Counted from the first letter of the stretch, positions 16,949-26,295 are shown. The stretch is 64,000 bases of DNA from Rhodopseudomonas telluris (GCF_042432815.1 NZ_JBHLWM010000001.1:124001-188000); one strand, 5' to 3'. Notes: a model not told the origin generated them from the sequence alone. Made by a program: numbers and translations.

Positions 16949-17032
16949 TCAAATCCGTTCGCACGCATAGGCGTAGCCTATGGTGACGGCGAACAGGCCG
17001 AAGCCGGCGAGGAGCATGAGAAAGTCGAGCAT
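16949..17032 (-). CDS. 27-codon membrane peptide at the head of the kdp operon
   Basis: Reads MLDFLMLLAGFGLFAVTIGY followed by AYACERI and stop. It has a near-perfect ribosome site (AGGAGG, 5 bases before ATG) and ends 10 bases before kdpF, the same spacing as between the other kdp genes. One membrane span fills most of the peptide, with a Cys near the basic end. It is not KdpF, which follows intact. It may be an extra small subunit or regulator of KdpFABC. Function is inferred from position only. Confidence 0.75.
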   Translation of the reverse strand: MLDFLMLLAGFGLFAVTIGYAYACERI

Positions 17033-17095
17033 CGAAGCCTCCTGATGATGGCTCCGATGCAGCTAGGCCCCGGCCCGTAAGGAAGCGATGCGGAA

Positions 17096-17111
17096 ATGCC
17101 CGTGCGGGCAT
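17096..17111. repeat. Short palindrome upstream of the kdp operon
   Basis: ATGCCCGTGCGGGCAT, a 7-2-7 dyad in the 127-base gap between the kdp leader ORF and the end of the GGDEF/EAL gene. It could be a weak hairpin ending the upstream transcript or part of a kdp control region; the sequence does not decide. Confidence 0.4.
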
Positions 17112-17159
17112 AAAGCCGGCATAAAGACCAGGGTGATCCGGCCGAACCGCAGACGAGCG

Positions 17160-19877
17160 TCAGGCGGCCCGGGTGTTGCGATGTTCGTCGAGCAGGGCCC
17201 GGAACTTGCGCGCCGGAACGGCCGGGCTGAACAGCCAGCCTTGCATCTGCGTGCAGCCGAGCGCGCGCAGGATGTCGCGCTGAGGCTCAGTCTCGACGCC
17301 TTCTGCGGTCGTCGTCATGCTGCGCGACGCCGCGATGTTGACGACGGCTTCGATGATTGCCTTCGATGTGTCGGTCCGATCGACGCTGTCGACGAAGGTG
17401 CGGTCGATCTTGATCTTGTCGAACGGGAATCGCTGCAGATAGCTCAGCGACGAATAGCCGGTCCCGAAATCATCCAGCGAGATCCGGACGCCAAGAGTGC
17501 GGAGCTGATTCAGAGTGGTCAGCGCCGCATCGTCGTCGTGTATCAGCACCGCTTCGGTGACTTCGAGTTCGAGACGCCGTGCCGGCAGCCCGGTCGATCC
17601 GAGCATCGAGGCGACCAGCAGCGCCAGCGTCTGTTGCCTGAACTGCACCGGTGAGATGTTGACCGCAAGCGTGATGTCGTCGTCCCACTGCGCTGCCTCG
17701 GCGCAGGCCGCCGCCAGGGTCCAGCCGCCGATCTCGTTGATCAGGCCGGTATCTTCGGCGATCGGAATGAATTCGGCCGGTGAGATCAGGCCGCGTGTCG
17801 GATGCCGCCAGCGCAGCAGCGCCTCGCAACCGGTGATGGCGTCGGTGCGCAGATCGATCACCGGCTGGTAGTGGATCTCGAAGCCGCCGCTCGAGATGGC
17901 GTGACGCAGATCGAATTCGAGTTCACGCCGGGAACGCGCGACGGCGTCCATTTCGGGCTCGAAGAACCGGAAGGTGCGCCGGCCGCCGGCCTTGGCGCCG
18001 TACATCGCGAGGTCGGCGTTCTTGATGAGCTGGTCGATGTCGGCGCCATCGCCGGGCGCGATCGCGATCCCGATCGAGGCGTCGGTCGACAGATGATGGC
18101 CGAGGCACTGATACGGAGCCCGGATCGCCCGGTGGATCTGCTCGGCCAGCACCGTTGCGCGATTGCTGTCGCCGGCATTGGCGGCAATGATCGCGAATTC
18201 GTCGCCACCGAGCCGGGCCACGAAGTCACCGGCATCGACGCAACCGCGCAGCCGGATCGCCACCTGCTTCAGCAGGTCGTCGCCGACCGGGTGCCCCAGC
18301 GTATCGTTGATACTCTTGAACTCGTCGATATCGATATACAGCAGCGCGAAGGTGCCGCCGCGCTGGCTGCGTTGCAGCTCGAGCTCGAGCCGCTGCCGGA
18401 ACAGGCTGCGGTTCGGCAGATCCGTCAGACTGTCGTAATGCGCCAGATAGGCAATCCGCTCGCTGTCGCGGATCCGCTCGGTGATATCCTCGTGGGTCGA
18501 GACCCAGCCGCCGCCCGGCACCGGCACGCTGGAGATCTGGATCGAGCGATCGTCCGAGCCGTGCTTCGCGGTGGTCTTTTCCACCATCACCGCCTGAATG
18601 ATGCGGCTGCAATATTCGTCGACGTCGCCCTTGAAGGACCCGACCGATTGGCGATGGGCGACGATGTCGCGGAAGCTGCAGCCCGGCTTCACGATCTCCG
18701 GCGACAGCCCGTACATCTCGATATAGCGCTGATTGCAGACCACCAGCCGGGCCTGCGCGTCGAACAGCAACAGGCCCTGGGACATGTTGTTGATCGCGGT
18801 GTTCAGCCGCTGCTTGTCCACCGCCAGCTTTACCTGCGTCGCCTCGTGCTGCTTGCTGACCTGACGGACGATCAGCAGCAGGATCACCGCGACGACCAGA
18901 GCCGAAACGGCGGCGGCGCCGATCAGCAGCCGTGTCTGCTTGCGCCAGGCAGCCAGTGCTTCGTCCGTGGTCGTGGCGGTGACCACGACGATCGGCAAGC
19001 CTCTGAGTGCATGCGACGATACCAGGCGGTCGCGTCCGTCGATCGGACTCGTCAGTTGAGCGTTGATGTTCGCTTCGAACAGCCTGGCCCGCTCGATCGC
19101 GCCCGCGCGTACATTATGGCCGATCTTGTCGTCGGCGTGCGGATAGCGCGCCATCAGCACGCCGTTCCGGTGGTGAATGGAGATGGCGGAATCTCCTCCG
19201 AGCGAAACCGAGGCGAGGAAGTGCTCGATGTAGGAGGGCGTCAGGGACCGGCTGACCACGCCGAGAAATTCCCCGTCGATGTTCACGAGTCGCTGCGCCA
19301 TTACGATCATCCAGCCGCCGGCTAGCGTATTCTGGATCAGTTCGACGGTCACACGCGGCGCTTTGCCCGATTTAAGTGCCTTGAAGTAATCGCGATCGGC
19401 GATCGAAAGTTCGGAGACAGGCCAATGGGCCGAGCTGTTGATCAGAACGCCGCGGTGGTCGAAGATCGCCAGCTTGGAAATATCCGGGCCGGATTGGGTT
19501 TTGGCGCGCAGCATCTCATGGGTCGCCAGCGTCGCCATCTGGCCGCCGAAGCTGTCGGGCGAACTGAAGGGGGACTGCAGAGCCATCGCGACGACTTCTG
19601 ACTGTGTGGTCAGAAAGTCTTCGAATTCGCGTTCGTAGTGATGGGAGAGAAGCATCGCGGTGTTGGCGAGCTCTCGTTCGCTGTTCTTCAGAGCCTTGCC
19701 GCGGAGATCTCCGACCATCGCGGCCGTCACGACGGCGATCAGCGCAATCAACAACGCGCCGCATCCCATCAACAGCACCACCGGGCGATGGTGTAGGATG
19801 TTACCGACTGTCGCGGTGGCCGCCAGGCTTGACGAAACCGAAGCGTCCCCGGCGTTGTGACGCGGGTCGATGTTCAT
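17160..19877 (-). CDS. Membrane sensor with dCACHE, PAS, GGDEF and EAL domains
   Basis: About 905 residues from the Met at 19877. Membrane spans near 33-54 and 315-338 flank a periplasmic dCACHE-type sensor (with RDYFKAL and ISIHHRNGVLMARYP). A PAS domain follows (about 340-470), then GGDEF with intact GGDEF at 557-561 and its I-site-like region absent, then EAL with EALLRW at 685-690 and DDFGTGYSSLSYL and KIDRTFVD further on. Both c-di-GMP synthesis and breakdown motifs look catalytically complete, so it may switch between activities with its ligand. The start could also be 42 bases upstream. Confidence 0.93.
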   Translation of the reverse strand: MNIDPRHNAGDASVSSSLAATATVGNILHHRPVVLLMGCGALLIALIAVVTAAMVGDLRGKALKNSERELANTAMLLSHHYEREFEDFLTTQSEVVAMALQSPFSSPDSFGGQMATLATHEMLRAKTQSGPDISKLAIFDHRGVLINSSAHWPVSELSIADRDYFKALKSGKAPRVTVELIQNTLAGGWMIVMAQRLVNIDGEFLGVVSRSLTPSYIEHFLASVSLGGDSAISIHHRNGVLMARYPHADDKIGHNVRAGAIERARLFEANINAQLTSPIDGRDRLVSSHALRGLPIVVVTATTTDEALAAWRKQTRLLIGAAAVSALVVAVILLLIVRQVSKQHEATQVKLAVDKQRLNTAINNMSQGLLLFDAQARLVVCNQRYIEMYGLSPEIVKPGCSFRDIVAHRQSVGSFKGDVDEYCSRIIQAVMVEKTTAKHGSDDRSIQISSVPVPGGGWVSTHEDITERIRDSERIAYLAHYDSLTDLPNRSLFRQRLELELQRSQRGGTFALLYIDIDEFKSINDTLGHPVGDDLLKQVAIRLRGCVDAGDFVARLGGDEFAIIAANAGDSNRATVLAEQIHRAIRAPYQCLGHHLSTDASIGIAIAPGDGADIDQLIKNADLAMYGAKAGGRRTFRFFEPEMDAVARSRRELEFDLRHAISSGGFEIHYQPVIDLRTDAITGCEALLRWRHPTRGLISPAEFIPIAEDTGLINEIGGWTLAAACAEAAQWDDDITLAVNISPVQFRQQTLALLVASMLGSTGLPARRLELEVTEAVLIHDDDAALTTLNQLRTLGVRISLDDFGTGYSSLSYLQRFPFDKIKIDRTFVDSVDRTDTSKAIIEAVVNIAASRSMTTTAEGVETEPQRDILRALGCTQMQGWLFSPAVPARKFRALLDEHRNTRAA

Positions 19878-20033
19878 TCTGACAGGAATAACTACCAGTG
19901 ATGGAAACGGAGTTAGCAATCACGGTAATCAAACCTTAAAAGGAACTCCGAGCAGGTCGGGCTTCCGGTCGCGCCGTCGGAGCGGCCTCACGCCTCATTG
20001 GGGGCACCCGAGAATGCCGTTTCGGCAAGGAAA

Positions 20034-20061
20034 AAGGCCGGCACCCGGAGGGGCCGGCCTT
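20034..20061 (-). terminator. Rho-independent terminator
   Basis: On the minus strand AAGGCCGGC pairs with GCCGGCCTT across a 10-base loop and runs into TTT. It lies 40 bases after the stop of the membrane protein gene at 20103 and ends that transcript. Confidence 0.85.
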
Positions 20062-20102
20062 GAAATTATTCGCAGATTTCGAACGAGCGGGTTTCGGTCG
20101 GA

Positions 20103-20507
20103 TCAGTTGATCCGGGAGCCCGGCTGCGTCGTCGTCGAATTGTTGTTGCGGTACACTTCGAAAATGCCGAGCGCGATCGCCGCCACGTAAATAAAGACGA
20201 CGAGGTTACGCGGCAGCAGCATCGAGACGGCGATCAGCGCGACTGCGATCGTGCACGCTTTCACCAGTTTCTGCTCATCCGCGAACAGGGCTTTGAACCG
20301 CTCGAGGTTCTCGGGCTTCCACAGCGGCGGGGTCAGGGTTTGCAGCCCGAACTTCTCCCACGCCTGCTTGAAGCCGAGCTCGCGCGCCCAGAGCAGGAAA
20401 AGAGCGATCACGAAGGCGAGCAGGGCGACCAGAGCGCCGGGCGGACCACCCGCGTAGCCGATCACGACGACGAGGGCGACGGCAAATGCAGCGAGCCAGA
20501 ATTGCAT
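20103..20507 (-). CDS. Small polytopic membrane protein of unknown function
   Basis: A 134-residue protein with two pairs of membrane segments: residues 3-42 (FWLAAFAVALVVVIGYAGG, then ALVALLAFVIALFLLWA) and 82-118 (CTIAVALIAVSMLLP, then LVVFIYVAAIALGIFEVY), around a charged central loop (about 43-80). No family recognised. It is a monocistronic gene with its own terminator. Confidence 0.75.
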   Translation of the reverse strand: MQFWLAAFAVALVVVIGYAGGPPGALVALLAFVIALFLLWARELGFKQAWEKFGLQTLTPPLWKPENLERFKALFADEQKLVKACTIAVALIAVSMLLPRNLVVFIYVAAIALGIFEVYRNNNSTTTQPGSRIN

Positions 20508-20939
20508 GTGAGATACCTATGTTCACCCGGGATGGCGGGTGCCTTTTCAGGTTCGTCCACTCGGGTCCGTCCACGCGCGCGTCGCGGGGCCGGAAGGACA
20601 GATGAGTATGCACGCCAGCGCAGTCACGTCGGACTTCCAGACTGGACTCACGATCATGCCGACGGAGTGACCGGCGCGCGCCGATGCCAGTTTTGTTCAA
20701 ATAAAACAAACCAGATACAGCCGCCAGTCAGGCGAATTGCTGACAGTGGCCATCCGACGAAAGTCATTCGCCGACGCTTAGGACGAGACCGGATGGTGCT
20801 GCTGGAGAGCGACGACGAAGCGCCGGCGGATTGGCCATCGTCGGTCTTGCCGCGCCGCCATCGGTATTCCTACGAGCCGGTAATTTAATCTCTGCGTAAC
20901 GACGTTCCCCGAATAGTCGCCGCGATGGAGATCAGCACC
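20508..20939. other. Intergenic region without a supported gene
   Basis: About 430 bases between two genes that face away from each other. It must hold both promoters. Open frames here are short with biased composition. No RNA gene or repeat was recognised. Confidence 0.45.
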
Positions 20940-21137
20940 ATGATGACGCAGACACTGGAAACGACCGATGTGAAGGAAGCCCGCCGCTCGCGCATTGCGC
21001 AGTTCAGCGGCCGTGCGGCAACCCTGAAGGTCGGCGGCTCGTCCATCACCGGCATCGTTCGCGCAGTCAAGGAAGACAAGTCCGGCGAGACCCCCCGCTG
21101 GATCGTGACGGTGATCGAGAAGCCGCAGCGGGCCTAA
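20940..21137 (+). CDS. Small hypothetical protein (65 residues)
   Basis: Starts ATGATG with GGAG about 9 bases upstream; a Met 15 bases earlier lacks a ribosome site. The C-terminal half (ATLKVGGSSITGIVRAVKED, then PRWIVTVIEKP) looks like a compact beta-strand pair domain. No known motif. Its stop overlaps the end of the convergent acyl-CoA dehydrogenase gene by four bases. Probably a conserved small protein of this lineage; function unknown. Confidence 0.6.
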   Translation: MMTQTLETTDVKEARRSRIAQFSGRAATLKVGGSSITGIVRAVKEDKSGETPRWIVTVIEKPQRA

Positions 21138-22396
21138 CCCAAAAGGGGGGCCGGCGGGACGAACTGACAGGCGTTGCGGCCGGCCTGTCCGCGGGCTCTG
21201 GCCAGCTCCGCCCGCGCCACGACGCGCAGATGCACCTCGTCCGGACCGTCCAGGAAGCGCATCGCCCGGCCCCAGGTCCAGAGATAGGCCAGCGGCGTAT
21301 CCGGCGTCAGGCCCATCGCGCCGAACACCTGCATGGCGCGGTCGACGATCCGGGTCTGGAGCCGCGCCGCCACCAGTTTGATGGCCGAGACGTCGACCCG
21401 GGCGGCCGCATTGCCTTCACGATCCATCCGATGCGCCGCCTTCATCACCAGCAGCCGCGCCTGGTCGATCTCGAGCCGCGACTCGGCAATCCAGTCCTGG
21501 ATGTTCGCGTAATCGGCCAGATACTTGCCGAAGGTCTTGCGCTCGAGCGCGCGTTCGCACATCAGCTCGAGCGCGACCTCGCATTGCCCGATGGTACGCA
21601 TGCAGTGATGCACCCGGCCCGGCCCGAGACGATCCTGTGCCAGCCGGAAGCCTTTTCCCTCTTCGCCGAGCAGATTGGCCACTGACACGCGGACGTTGCG
21701 AAACAGCAGCTCGCAATGCCCTTCGGGCGAATGGTGGTGCATGATCGGAATGTCGCGGACCACGCTAAGCCCCGACGTGTCCATCGGCACCAGCAGCATC
21801 GAATGCCGCTCGGTCGAGGACGGGTCGAGATGCTCGCCGGTCAATCCCATCACGATTGCCAGCTTGCAGTTCGGATGCGCGGCGCCGGTGATGAACCATT
21901 TGCGGCCGTTGATCACGTAGTCGTCGCCGTCGCGGGTGATGGTGGTGCGGATGTTGCGGGCGTCGGACGAGGCGGCGTCGGGTTCGCTCATCGCGAAGCA
22001 GGAGCGGATCTCGCCGATCAGCAGCGGCTCGAGCCATCGCCTGCGCTGCTCCGGCGTCGCGGCGAGCTGTAGCAGCTCCATGTTGCCGGTGTCGGGCGCG
22101 TTGCAGTTGAAGACTTCGGACGCCCAGTGGATCCGGCCCATGATTTCGGCGAGCGGGGCGTATTCGAGATTGGAGAGGCGTTGACCGGGATCGTCGTCGC
22201 CGAGGCCCGGCAGAAACAGATTCCACAGGTCCTCCGAGAAGGCGCGCGACTTCAGCCGTTCGATCAGCGCCAGCGGATAGCGGCCGGCCGCGGTCTCCCG
22301 ATGCCAGTCGATATTCACCGGCTCGACGTGAAACCGCATGAAATCGGACAGCTGCGCGCGGAGTCGGTCGACCTTCTCGCTGTATTCGAAATCCAT
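21134..22396 (-). CDS. Acyl-CoA dehydrogenase family protein
   Basis: A 420-residue flavoenzyme of the fatty-acid oxidation type. The N-terminal helical domain is followed by the FAD-binding block CFAMSEPDAASSDARNI and KWFITGAAHPNCKLAIVMG, then the C-terminal helical domain with RLGPGRVHHCMR, ERKTFGKYLADY and QVFGAMGLTPDTPLAYLWTW. The layout resembles the ACAD10/11-like and long-chain group, where the FAD oxidises an acyl-CoA to the enoyl-CoA and passes electrons to ETF. The catalytic base cannot be placed with certainty. I chose the Met at 22396 (DFEYSEKVDRLRA follows). Substrate unknown. Confidence 0.92.
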   Translation of the reverse strand: MDFEYSEKVDRLRAQLSDFMRFHVEPVNIDWHRETAAGRYPLALIERLKSRAFSEDLWNLFLPGLGDDDPGQRLSNLEYAPLAEIMGRIHWASEVFNCNAPDTGNMELLQLAATPEQRRRWLEPLLIGEIRSCFAMSEPDAASSDARNIRTTITRDGDDYVINGRKWFITGAAHPNCKLAIVMGLTGEHLDPSSTERHSMLLVPMDTSGLSVVRDIPIMHHHSPEGHCELLFRNVRVSVANLLGEEGKGFRLAQDRLGPGRVHHCMRTIGQCEVALELMCERALERKTFGKYLADYANIQDWIAESRLEIDQARLLVMKAAHRMDREGNAAARVDVSAIKLVAARLQTRIVDRAMQVFGAMGLTPDTPLAYLWTWGRAMRFLDGPDEVHLRVVARAELARARGQAGRNACQFVPPAPLLG

Positions 22397-22468
22397 GCTG
22401 CGGCCTAGAGGTGGGAAAGCCGCTGCGCGGCGCAAAGAAGGATCGTCAAGCGCGGCGGTCGGGCCGCC

Positions 22469-22816
22469 TCAGTTGCGCTTGAGGCTGAGGATGTAGCGCA
22501 CGATCTCGTCGGCATCGCCGGGAGCGATGACGAAGTTCGGCATGTTGGTGTGGTTCGAGCGCAGGAAGACCTTGAGCGACAGTTCGGTCGCGGACGGCAT
22601 GTCGGCGATGCGCTGAAACGCTGGTCCCTTGCCGCTCGTGCTGTCGCCGGGCTCGATCGCGTGGCACTCTTTGCACCAGCTCGCCGCCAGTCGATGCCCG
22701 GCCACGACGGCGTCGGACAAGGTGGTCGCGTCGGCGCGGTGCAGCCGAGGCATCAGCAGCACCGCGGTCAGGGCCAGAGCGGCGGTCGCAAGCGGACGGA
22801 TCGCGCTTCGCGACAT
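22469..22816 (-). CDS. Secreted c-type cytochrome
   Basis: A 115-residue protein with a signal peptide (residues about 1-30) and a single haem site CKECH, whose Cys residues bind haem covalently. The distal Met ligand is likely in NMPNF, and the C-terminal helix carries DADEIVRYILSLK. This is a class I monohaem cytochrome acting in the periplasm. It starts 7 bases after the DUF6455 gene, so the two form an operon, and a FixK-type box lies upstream of the pair. It probably carries electrons under low oxygen; partner unknown. Confidence 0.92.
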   Translation of the reverse strand: MSRSAIRPLATAALALTAVLLMPRLHRADATTLSDAVVAGHRLAASWCKECHAIEPGDSTSGKGPAFQRIADMPSATELSLKVFLRSNHTNMPNFVIAPGDADEIVRYILSLKRN

Positions 22817-22823
22817 CGGCCGA

Positions 22824-23261
22824 TCAGTGCCGCGCAGTCGAGGGCGCGGGAACGTGGACGTCGTCGCCGAGGGCGTCGATCGTCACCTTGTTGGCGCAAT
22901 ACGCCTGGTAGTGCTCGGCCAGCGAGCCGTCGGCGATGTCGTGATCGCATTCGGCCTTGTGGCGGCACAGCGCGCAAACGCGCTCGAGATCACGCAGCAC
23001 CAGCGGCTGGGTTCGGGCGATGGCGTCTTCGTCGATGCCGAGCGCCTTGAGAAGCTGCGGCAGTTCCTCGACCTTGTGCGGGCCCTGGCGGACCAGCTCG
23101 TCGAGATCGGACGCGGTGACGCCGAGATCATGCGCGATGCGGCCGAATTCCGCGGCGTCGAACTGACACATCTCGGTGACTTCCCGGCGATGCTTGAGCC
23201 AGGCAGCGAAGGTGTCGATCAGGCGATCGACGAACGGATAGGGGCGGGTATGGGCAGGCAT
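22824..23261 (-). CDS. DUF6455 family Cys-rich protein
   Basis: A 145-residue soluble protein. The Met at 23261 has GGAGGG 7 bases upstream, better than the GTG at 23321. The N-terminal half (AAEFGRIAHDLGVTASDLDE, then LPQLLKALGIDEDAI) is helical and resembles DUF1127/DUF6455 text; the C-terminal half holds a Cys cluster CALC, AEC and YCANK with His between, suitable for a metal or Fe-S site. It leads an operon with a cytochrome c. Role in redox metabolism is inferred from that neighbour and the FixK-type box. Confidence 0.75.
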   Translation of the reverse strand: MPAHTRPYPFVDRLIDTFAAWLKHRREVTEMCQFDAAEFGRIAHDLGVTASDLDELVRQGPHKVEELPQLLKALGIDEDAIARTQPLVLRDLERVCALCRHKAECDHDIADGSLAEHYQAYCANKVTIDALGDDVHVPAPSTARH

Positions 23262-23322
23262 GGCGCCCTCCAGAGATTGTCCGGGAGTGGCGCGACAATC
23301 GCCGATGATCCGGTGTGTCACA

Positions 23323-23336
23323 TTGCGTTAGATCAA
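23323..23336 (-). promoter_or_regulatory. FixK/FNR-type binding site
   Basis: TTGCGTTAGATCAA matches the rhizobial FixK pattern TTG(A/C)-N6-(T/G)CAA exactly. It lies 62 bases upstream of the DUF6455 start, in front of the DUF6455-cytochrome c pair, suggesting activation when oxygen is low. A lone 14-base match can occur by chance. Confidence 0.65.
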
Positions 23337-23445
23337 GCTGGGGATACCACAATGCAAATCCCGCGCCTGCACCGCGCGGGTTCATTCGGATTCTGTACAA
23401 ACTACGAGGGGCGTTGTCCCGACAGCGGGGCGGGCCGGGACGGTG

Positions 23446-25260
23446 CTACATCCGCCCGGCGTTTGAGCGCGGGACGAGCGTCCGCGCAGGTTCGATCTCG
23501 CGGCCCGCGGCGCGGGGACGTCCGCTGCCGATGGTGTGAACCGCGGGCTTCAACTCCTCCAGAAAGATCGGCTTGGAGAAGTAGTAACCCTGCGCGTAGC
23601 GGATATTGGTCGCGGCCTGCAGATAAGCGAGCTCCTCGAACGTCTCCAGGCCCTCGGCGATCACCGTCATGCCGAGGGCCTCGCTGAGCGATTCGATCGC
23701 CTTGAGGATGCCCTGGCTGCGCGGGCGTTTATGGATGTCGGTGATGAAGGAGCGGTCGATCTTGATTTCGTCGGCGGTGATATCGGCGAGAGCCGACAGC
23801 GACGAGTAGCCGATGCCGAAATCGTCGATCGAGATACCGACACCGATCTTGCGCAGCAGCGGCAGGATCTCGCCCTGAAAGTGGCTCTTGGCCACGAAGG
23901 CATCTTCGGTTACTTCGACCACGAAGCGCGACGGAAATCCCGTGGCGGCGAGCGCCGCCGCGAACGACTGCATGAACGCGAAATTGCCGGCCTGACGGGC
24001 GGCGACGTTGATGCTGATGTTGGCGCCGGCGCCGAACGCGGCGTCGATCAGGTCGATCGACCTGGTAATCTCGGCGAGCACCAGATGAGTCAGCTCGTCG
24101 ATCAGACCCAGCTCGACCGCGAGGTCGACGAAGGTGCCGGGCGCCTGGATCACGCCATCGTCGTCGCGCAGCCGGACCAGGGCCTCGATGCCTTTGATCT
24201 CGCGGGTGCGGATATCGACCTTGGGCTGGAAGGCGCAGCAGAAGCGCTTGTCGAGGATCGCCTGGCGCAGCGACTGCTCGATGGCCATCCGCTCCAGCGC
24301 CTCGCGCTCCATCGCGACGTTGAACATCGCCGCGGAGCCCTTAGTGGCGCTCTTGACCCGGTACATCGCGATATCGGCGTTCTGGCGCAGCGCGTCGAAA
24401 CTGCGGCCGTGCTCGGGATAGAGGCTGATGCCGGTCGAGGCCGAGGCGAACAGCTCGGTGCCGTCGATGTAGAACGGCGCCTTCAGCCGTTGCAGCAGGA
24501 AGTCGATATAGTCGGCGACTTCGTCCGGACTTCGGATCGGATTGAGCAGCAGCAGGAATTCGTCGCCGCTGATGCGCGACAGCATGTCGGTGTCGCGCAG
24601 CTCCATGCCGAGCCGCTTGGCGACGCCCACCAGCAACGCGTCCCCGACCGCATGGCCGTAGTAATCGTTGATGTGTTTGAAGTTATCGATATCGAGAAAT
24701 GCCAGCGCGAACCGGCTGTCGGGGCCGTCGCGGCGCAGCAGCACGTCGGCCCGGCGTTCGATCACGCTGCGGTTCGGCAGGCCGGTCAGTTCGTCGAAAT
24801 AGGCGCGCCGGAACAGCTGGTCCTCGGCGGCCTTTTGTTCGGTGATATCGAGCGAGGTCGACAGCAGCAGCCGCCGGCCGGCGATGTCGACCGGGCGGTG
24901 CGCGGTGAGCAAGGTGCGCGCGGCCGGCCCGTCGCCGATCTGCTCCTCGCCGATCGAGGCGCGGCCGGTCGCCAGCACGGCGAGGCCCTCGACGCGGCGG
25001 TGCTCGATCGCCGAATTCGCCTCTCCGGCTGTCGTCGCAGGCTGGCGCGTTGCCAGGTTCATTCGTGCGGCGGCACCGTCGCTGACGATCAGGAATTCGC
25101 CGCGCTCGTCCAGCACCGTGACAGCCCCCGGCAGCGCGCGCAGGATCTCGCGCAGCGCGGGCGCGTCGAGCCCATCCGCCACGCCGGGCGTTGCGGACTG
25201 TACCTCTCCCGCTGTTTCCGCGGCGGAAGACACATGTTCGGGGGAGACTGCACTGGACAT
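23446..25260 (-). CDS. PAS-GGDEF-EAL c-di-GMP enzyme
   Basis: A 604-residue soluble protein. A PAS-like domain (about 35-145) leads into GGDEF, where the signature is SGDEF at 231-235; Ser in the first place is tolerated in some active cyclases. EAL follows with EALVRL at 359-364, EVTEDAF, DDFGIGYSSLSAL, KIDRSFITD and AEGLET, all residues needed for phosphodiesterase activity. It has no membrane segment, unlike the larger homologue at 17160. It could be a phosphodiesterase with a regulatory GGDEF or a dual enzyme. Signal unknown. Confidence 0.93.
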   Translation of the reverse strand: MSSAVSPEHVSSAAETAGEVQSATPGVADGLDAPALREILRALPGAVTVLDERGEFLIVSDGAAARMNLATRQPATTAGEANSAIEHRRVEGLAVLATGRASIGEEQIGDGPAARTLLTAHRPVDIAGRRLLLSTSLDITEQKAAEDQLFRRAYFDELTGLPNRSVIERRADVLLRRDGPDSRFALAFLDIDNFKHINDYYGHAVGDALLVGVAKRLGMELRDTDMLSRISGDEFLLLLNPIRSPDEVADYIDFLLQRLKAPFYIDGTELFASASTGISLYPEHGRSFDALRQNADIAMYRVKSATKGSAAMFNVAMEREALERMAIEQSLRQAILDKRFCCAFQPKVDIRTREIKGIEALVRLRDDDGVIQAPGTFVDLAVELGLIDELTHLVLAEITRSIDLIDAAFGAGANISINVAARQAGNFAFMQSFAAALAATGFPSRFVVEVTEDAFVAKSHFQGEILPLLRKIGVGISIDDFGIGYSSLSALADITADEIKIDRSFITDIHKRPRSQGILKAIESLSEALGMTVIAEGLETFEELAYLQAATNIRYAQGYYFSKPIFLEELKPAVHTIGSGRPRAAGREIEPARTLVPRSNAGRM

Positions 25261-25431
25261 GGCGCGCCATTGTGGCGCGGCCGGTTGTAGGTTTGGTTAA
25301 GTTCCACGTTCAAACGATGCCGCAGCCGGCCCGCCATGGAATTGGATTGCGGTGGCCCGATTTGTCATTAACAGAGAGTCAATGAACGAGCCGGCGGGGC
25401 ATCAGACCTCGTCCAACAGGGAGGCGGCGCG

Positions 25432-26274
25432 ATGGGACGGCTGAACGGCAAGGTAGCGGTAATCACCGGGGCGACCAGCGGCATCGGCCTGCGAACGGCC
25501 GAAGTCTTCGTTGCCGAGGGCGCCAAAGTGGTGATCGCGGGACGGCGGGCGCCGGAGGGAGAGGCGCTGGCGGAGCGGCTCGGCGAAGCCTGCATCTTCC
25601 GCCAGACGGACGTCACCGAAGAAGACCAGATAAAGGCGCTGATCGCTCAGGCGGTGGACTCGTTCGGCCGGATCGACTGCCTGTTCAACAATGCCGGCGG
25701 TCCGGCACAGACGGGCGGGATCGAGGGGCTGGAGGTCGACCGCTTCGACGCCGCGATGGCGACGCTGGTGCGCAGCGTGATGCTCGGCATGAAGCACGCC
25801 GCGCCGCATATGAAGAAGCAGGGCTCCGGCAGCATCATCAACAACGGCAGCATCGCCGGCCGGCTCGCCGGCTTTTCGTCGTCGCTGGTGTACGGCGCCG
25901 CCAAGGCGGCGGTGATCCATTTCACCAAATGCGTCGCAATGGAGCTCGGCGAGTCCGGCGTCCGCGTCAACAGCATCTCGCCCGGTGCGATCGCCACCGG
26001 CATCTTTGGCAAGGCGCTCGGTCTCACCACCGAGGCGGCGGAAAAGACCTCGGCGACGATGCGCGAGATCTACAAGACCGCGCAGCCGATCCAGCGCGCC
26101 GGCATTCCGGACGATATCGCGCAGGCCGCGGTGTTCCTCGCCAGCGACGAGTCGAGCTTCATCAACGGCCACGACCTGGTGATCGACGGCGGCATCACCG
26201 GCGGCCGCAACTGGACCCAGCAGCAGCAAGGCTACGTCGCCCTGCGCAAGGCTTTCGACCACAGCGAGGGGTAG
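25432..26274 (+). CDS. Short-chain dehydrogenase/reductase
   Basis: A 280-residue classical SDR. The cofactor loop is TGATSGIG (13-20), followed by NNAGG, the catalytic Ser in NNGSIAG and the YGAAK catalytic Tyr-Lys pair. An Arg-rich segment after the second strand (AGRRAPEG) suggests NADP preference or dual use. The C-terminus DLVIDGGITGGRNW is typical. Substrate unknown. It is a single gene followed by an intergenic repeat. Confidence 0.92.
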   Translation: MGRLNGKVAVITGATSGIGLRTAEVFVAEGAKVVIAGRRAPEGEALAERLGEACIFRQTDVTEEDQIKALIAQAVDSFGRIDCLFNNAGGPAQTGGIEGLEVDRFDAAMATLVRSVMLGMKHAAPHMKKQGSGSIINNGSIAGRLAGFSSSLVYGAAKAAVIHFTKCVAMELGESGVRVNSISPGAIATGIFGKALGLTTEAAEKTSATMREIYKTAQPIQRAGIPDDIAQAAVFLASDESSFINGHDLVIDGGITGGRNWTQQQQGYVALRKAFDHSEG

Positions 26275-26295
26275 GCGCTTTAAGCACAAGCTTAT

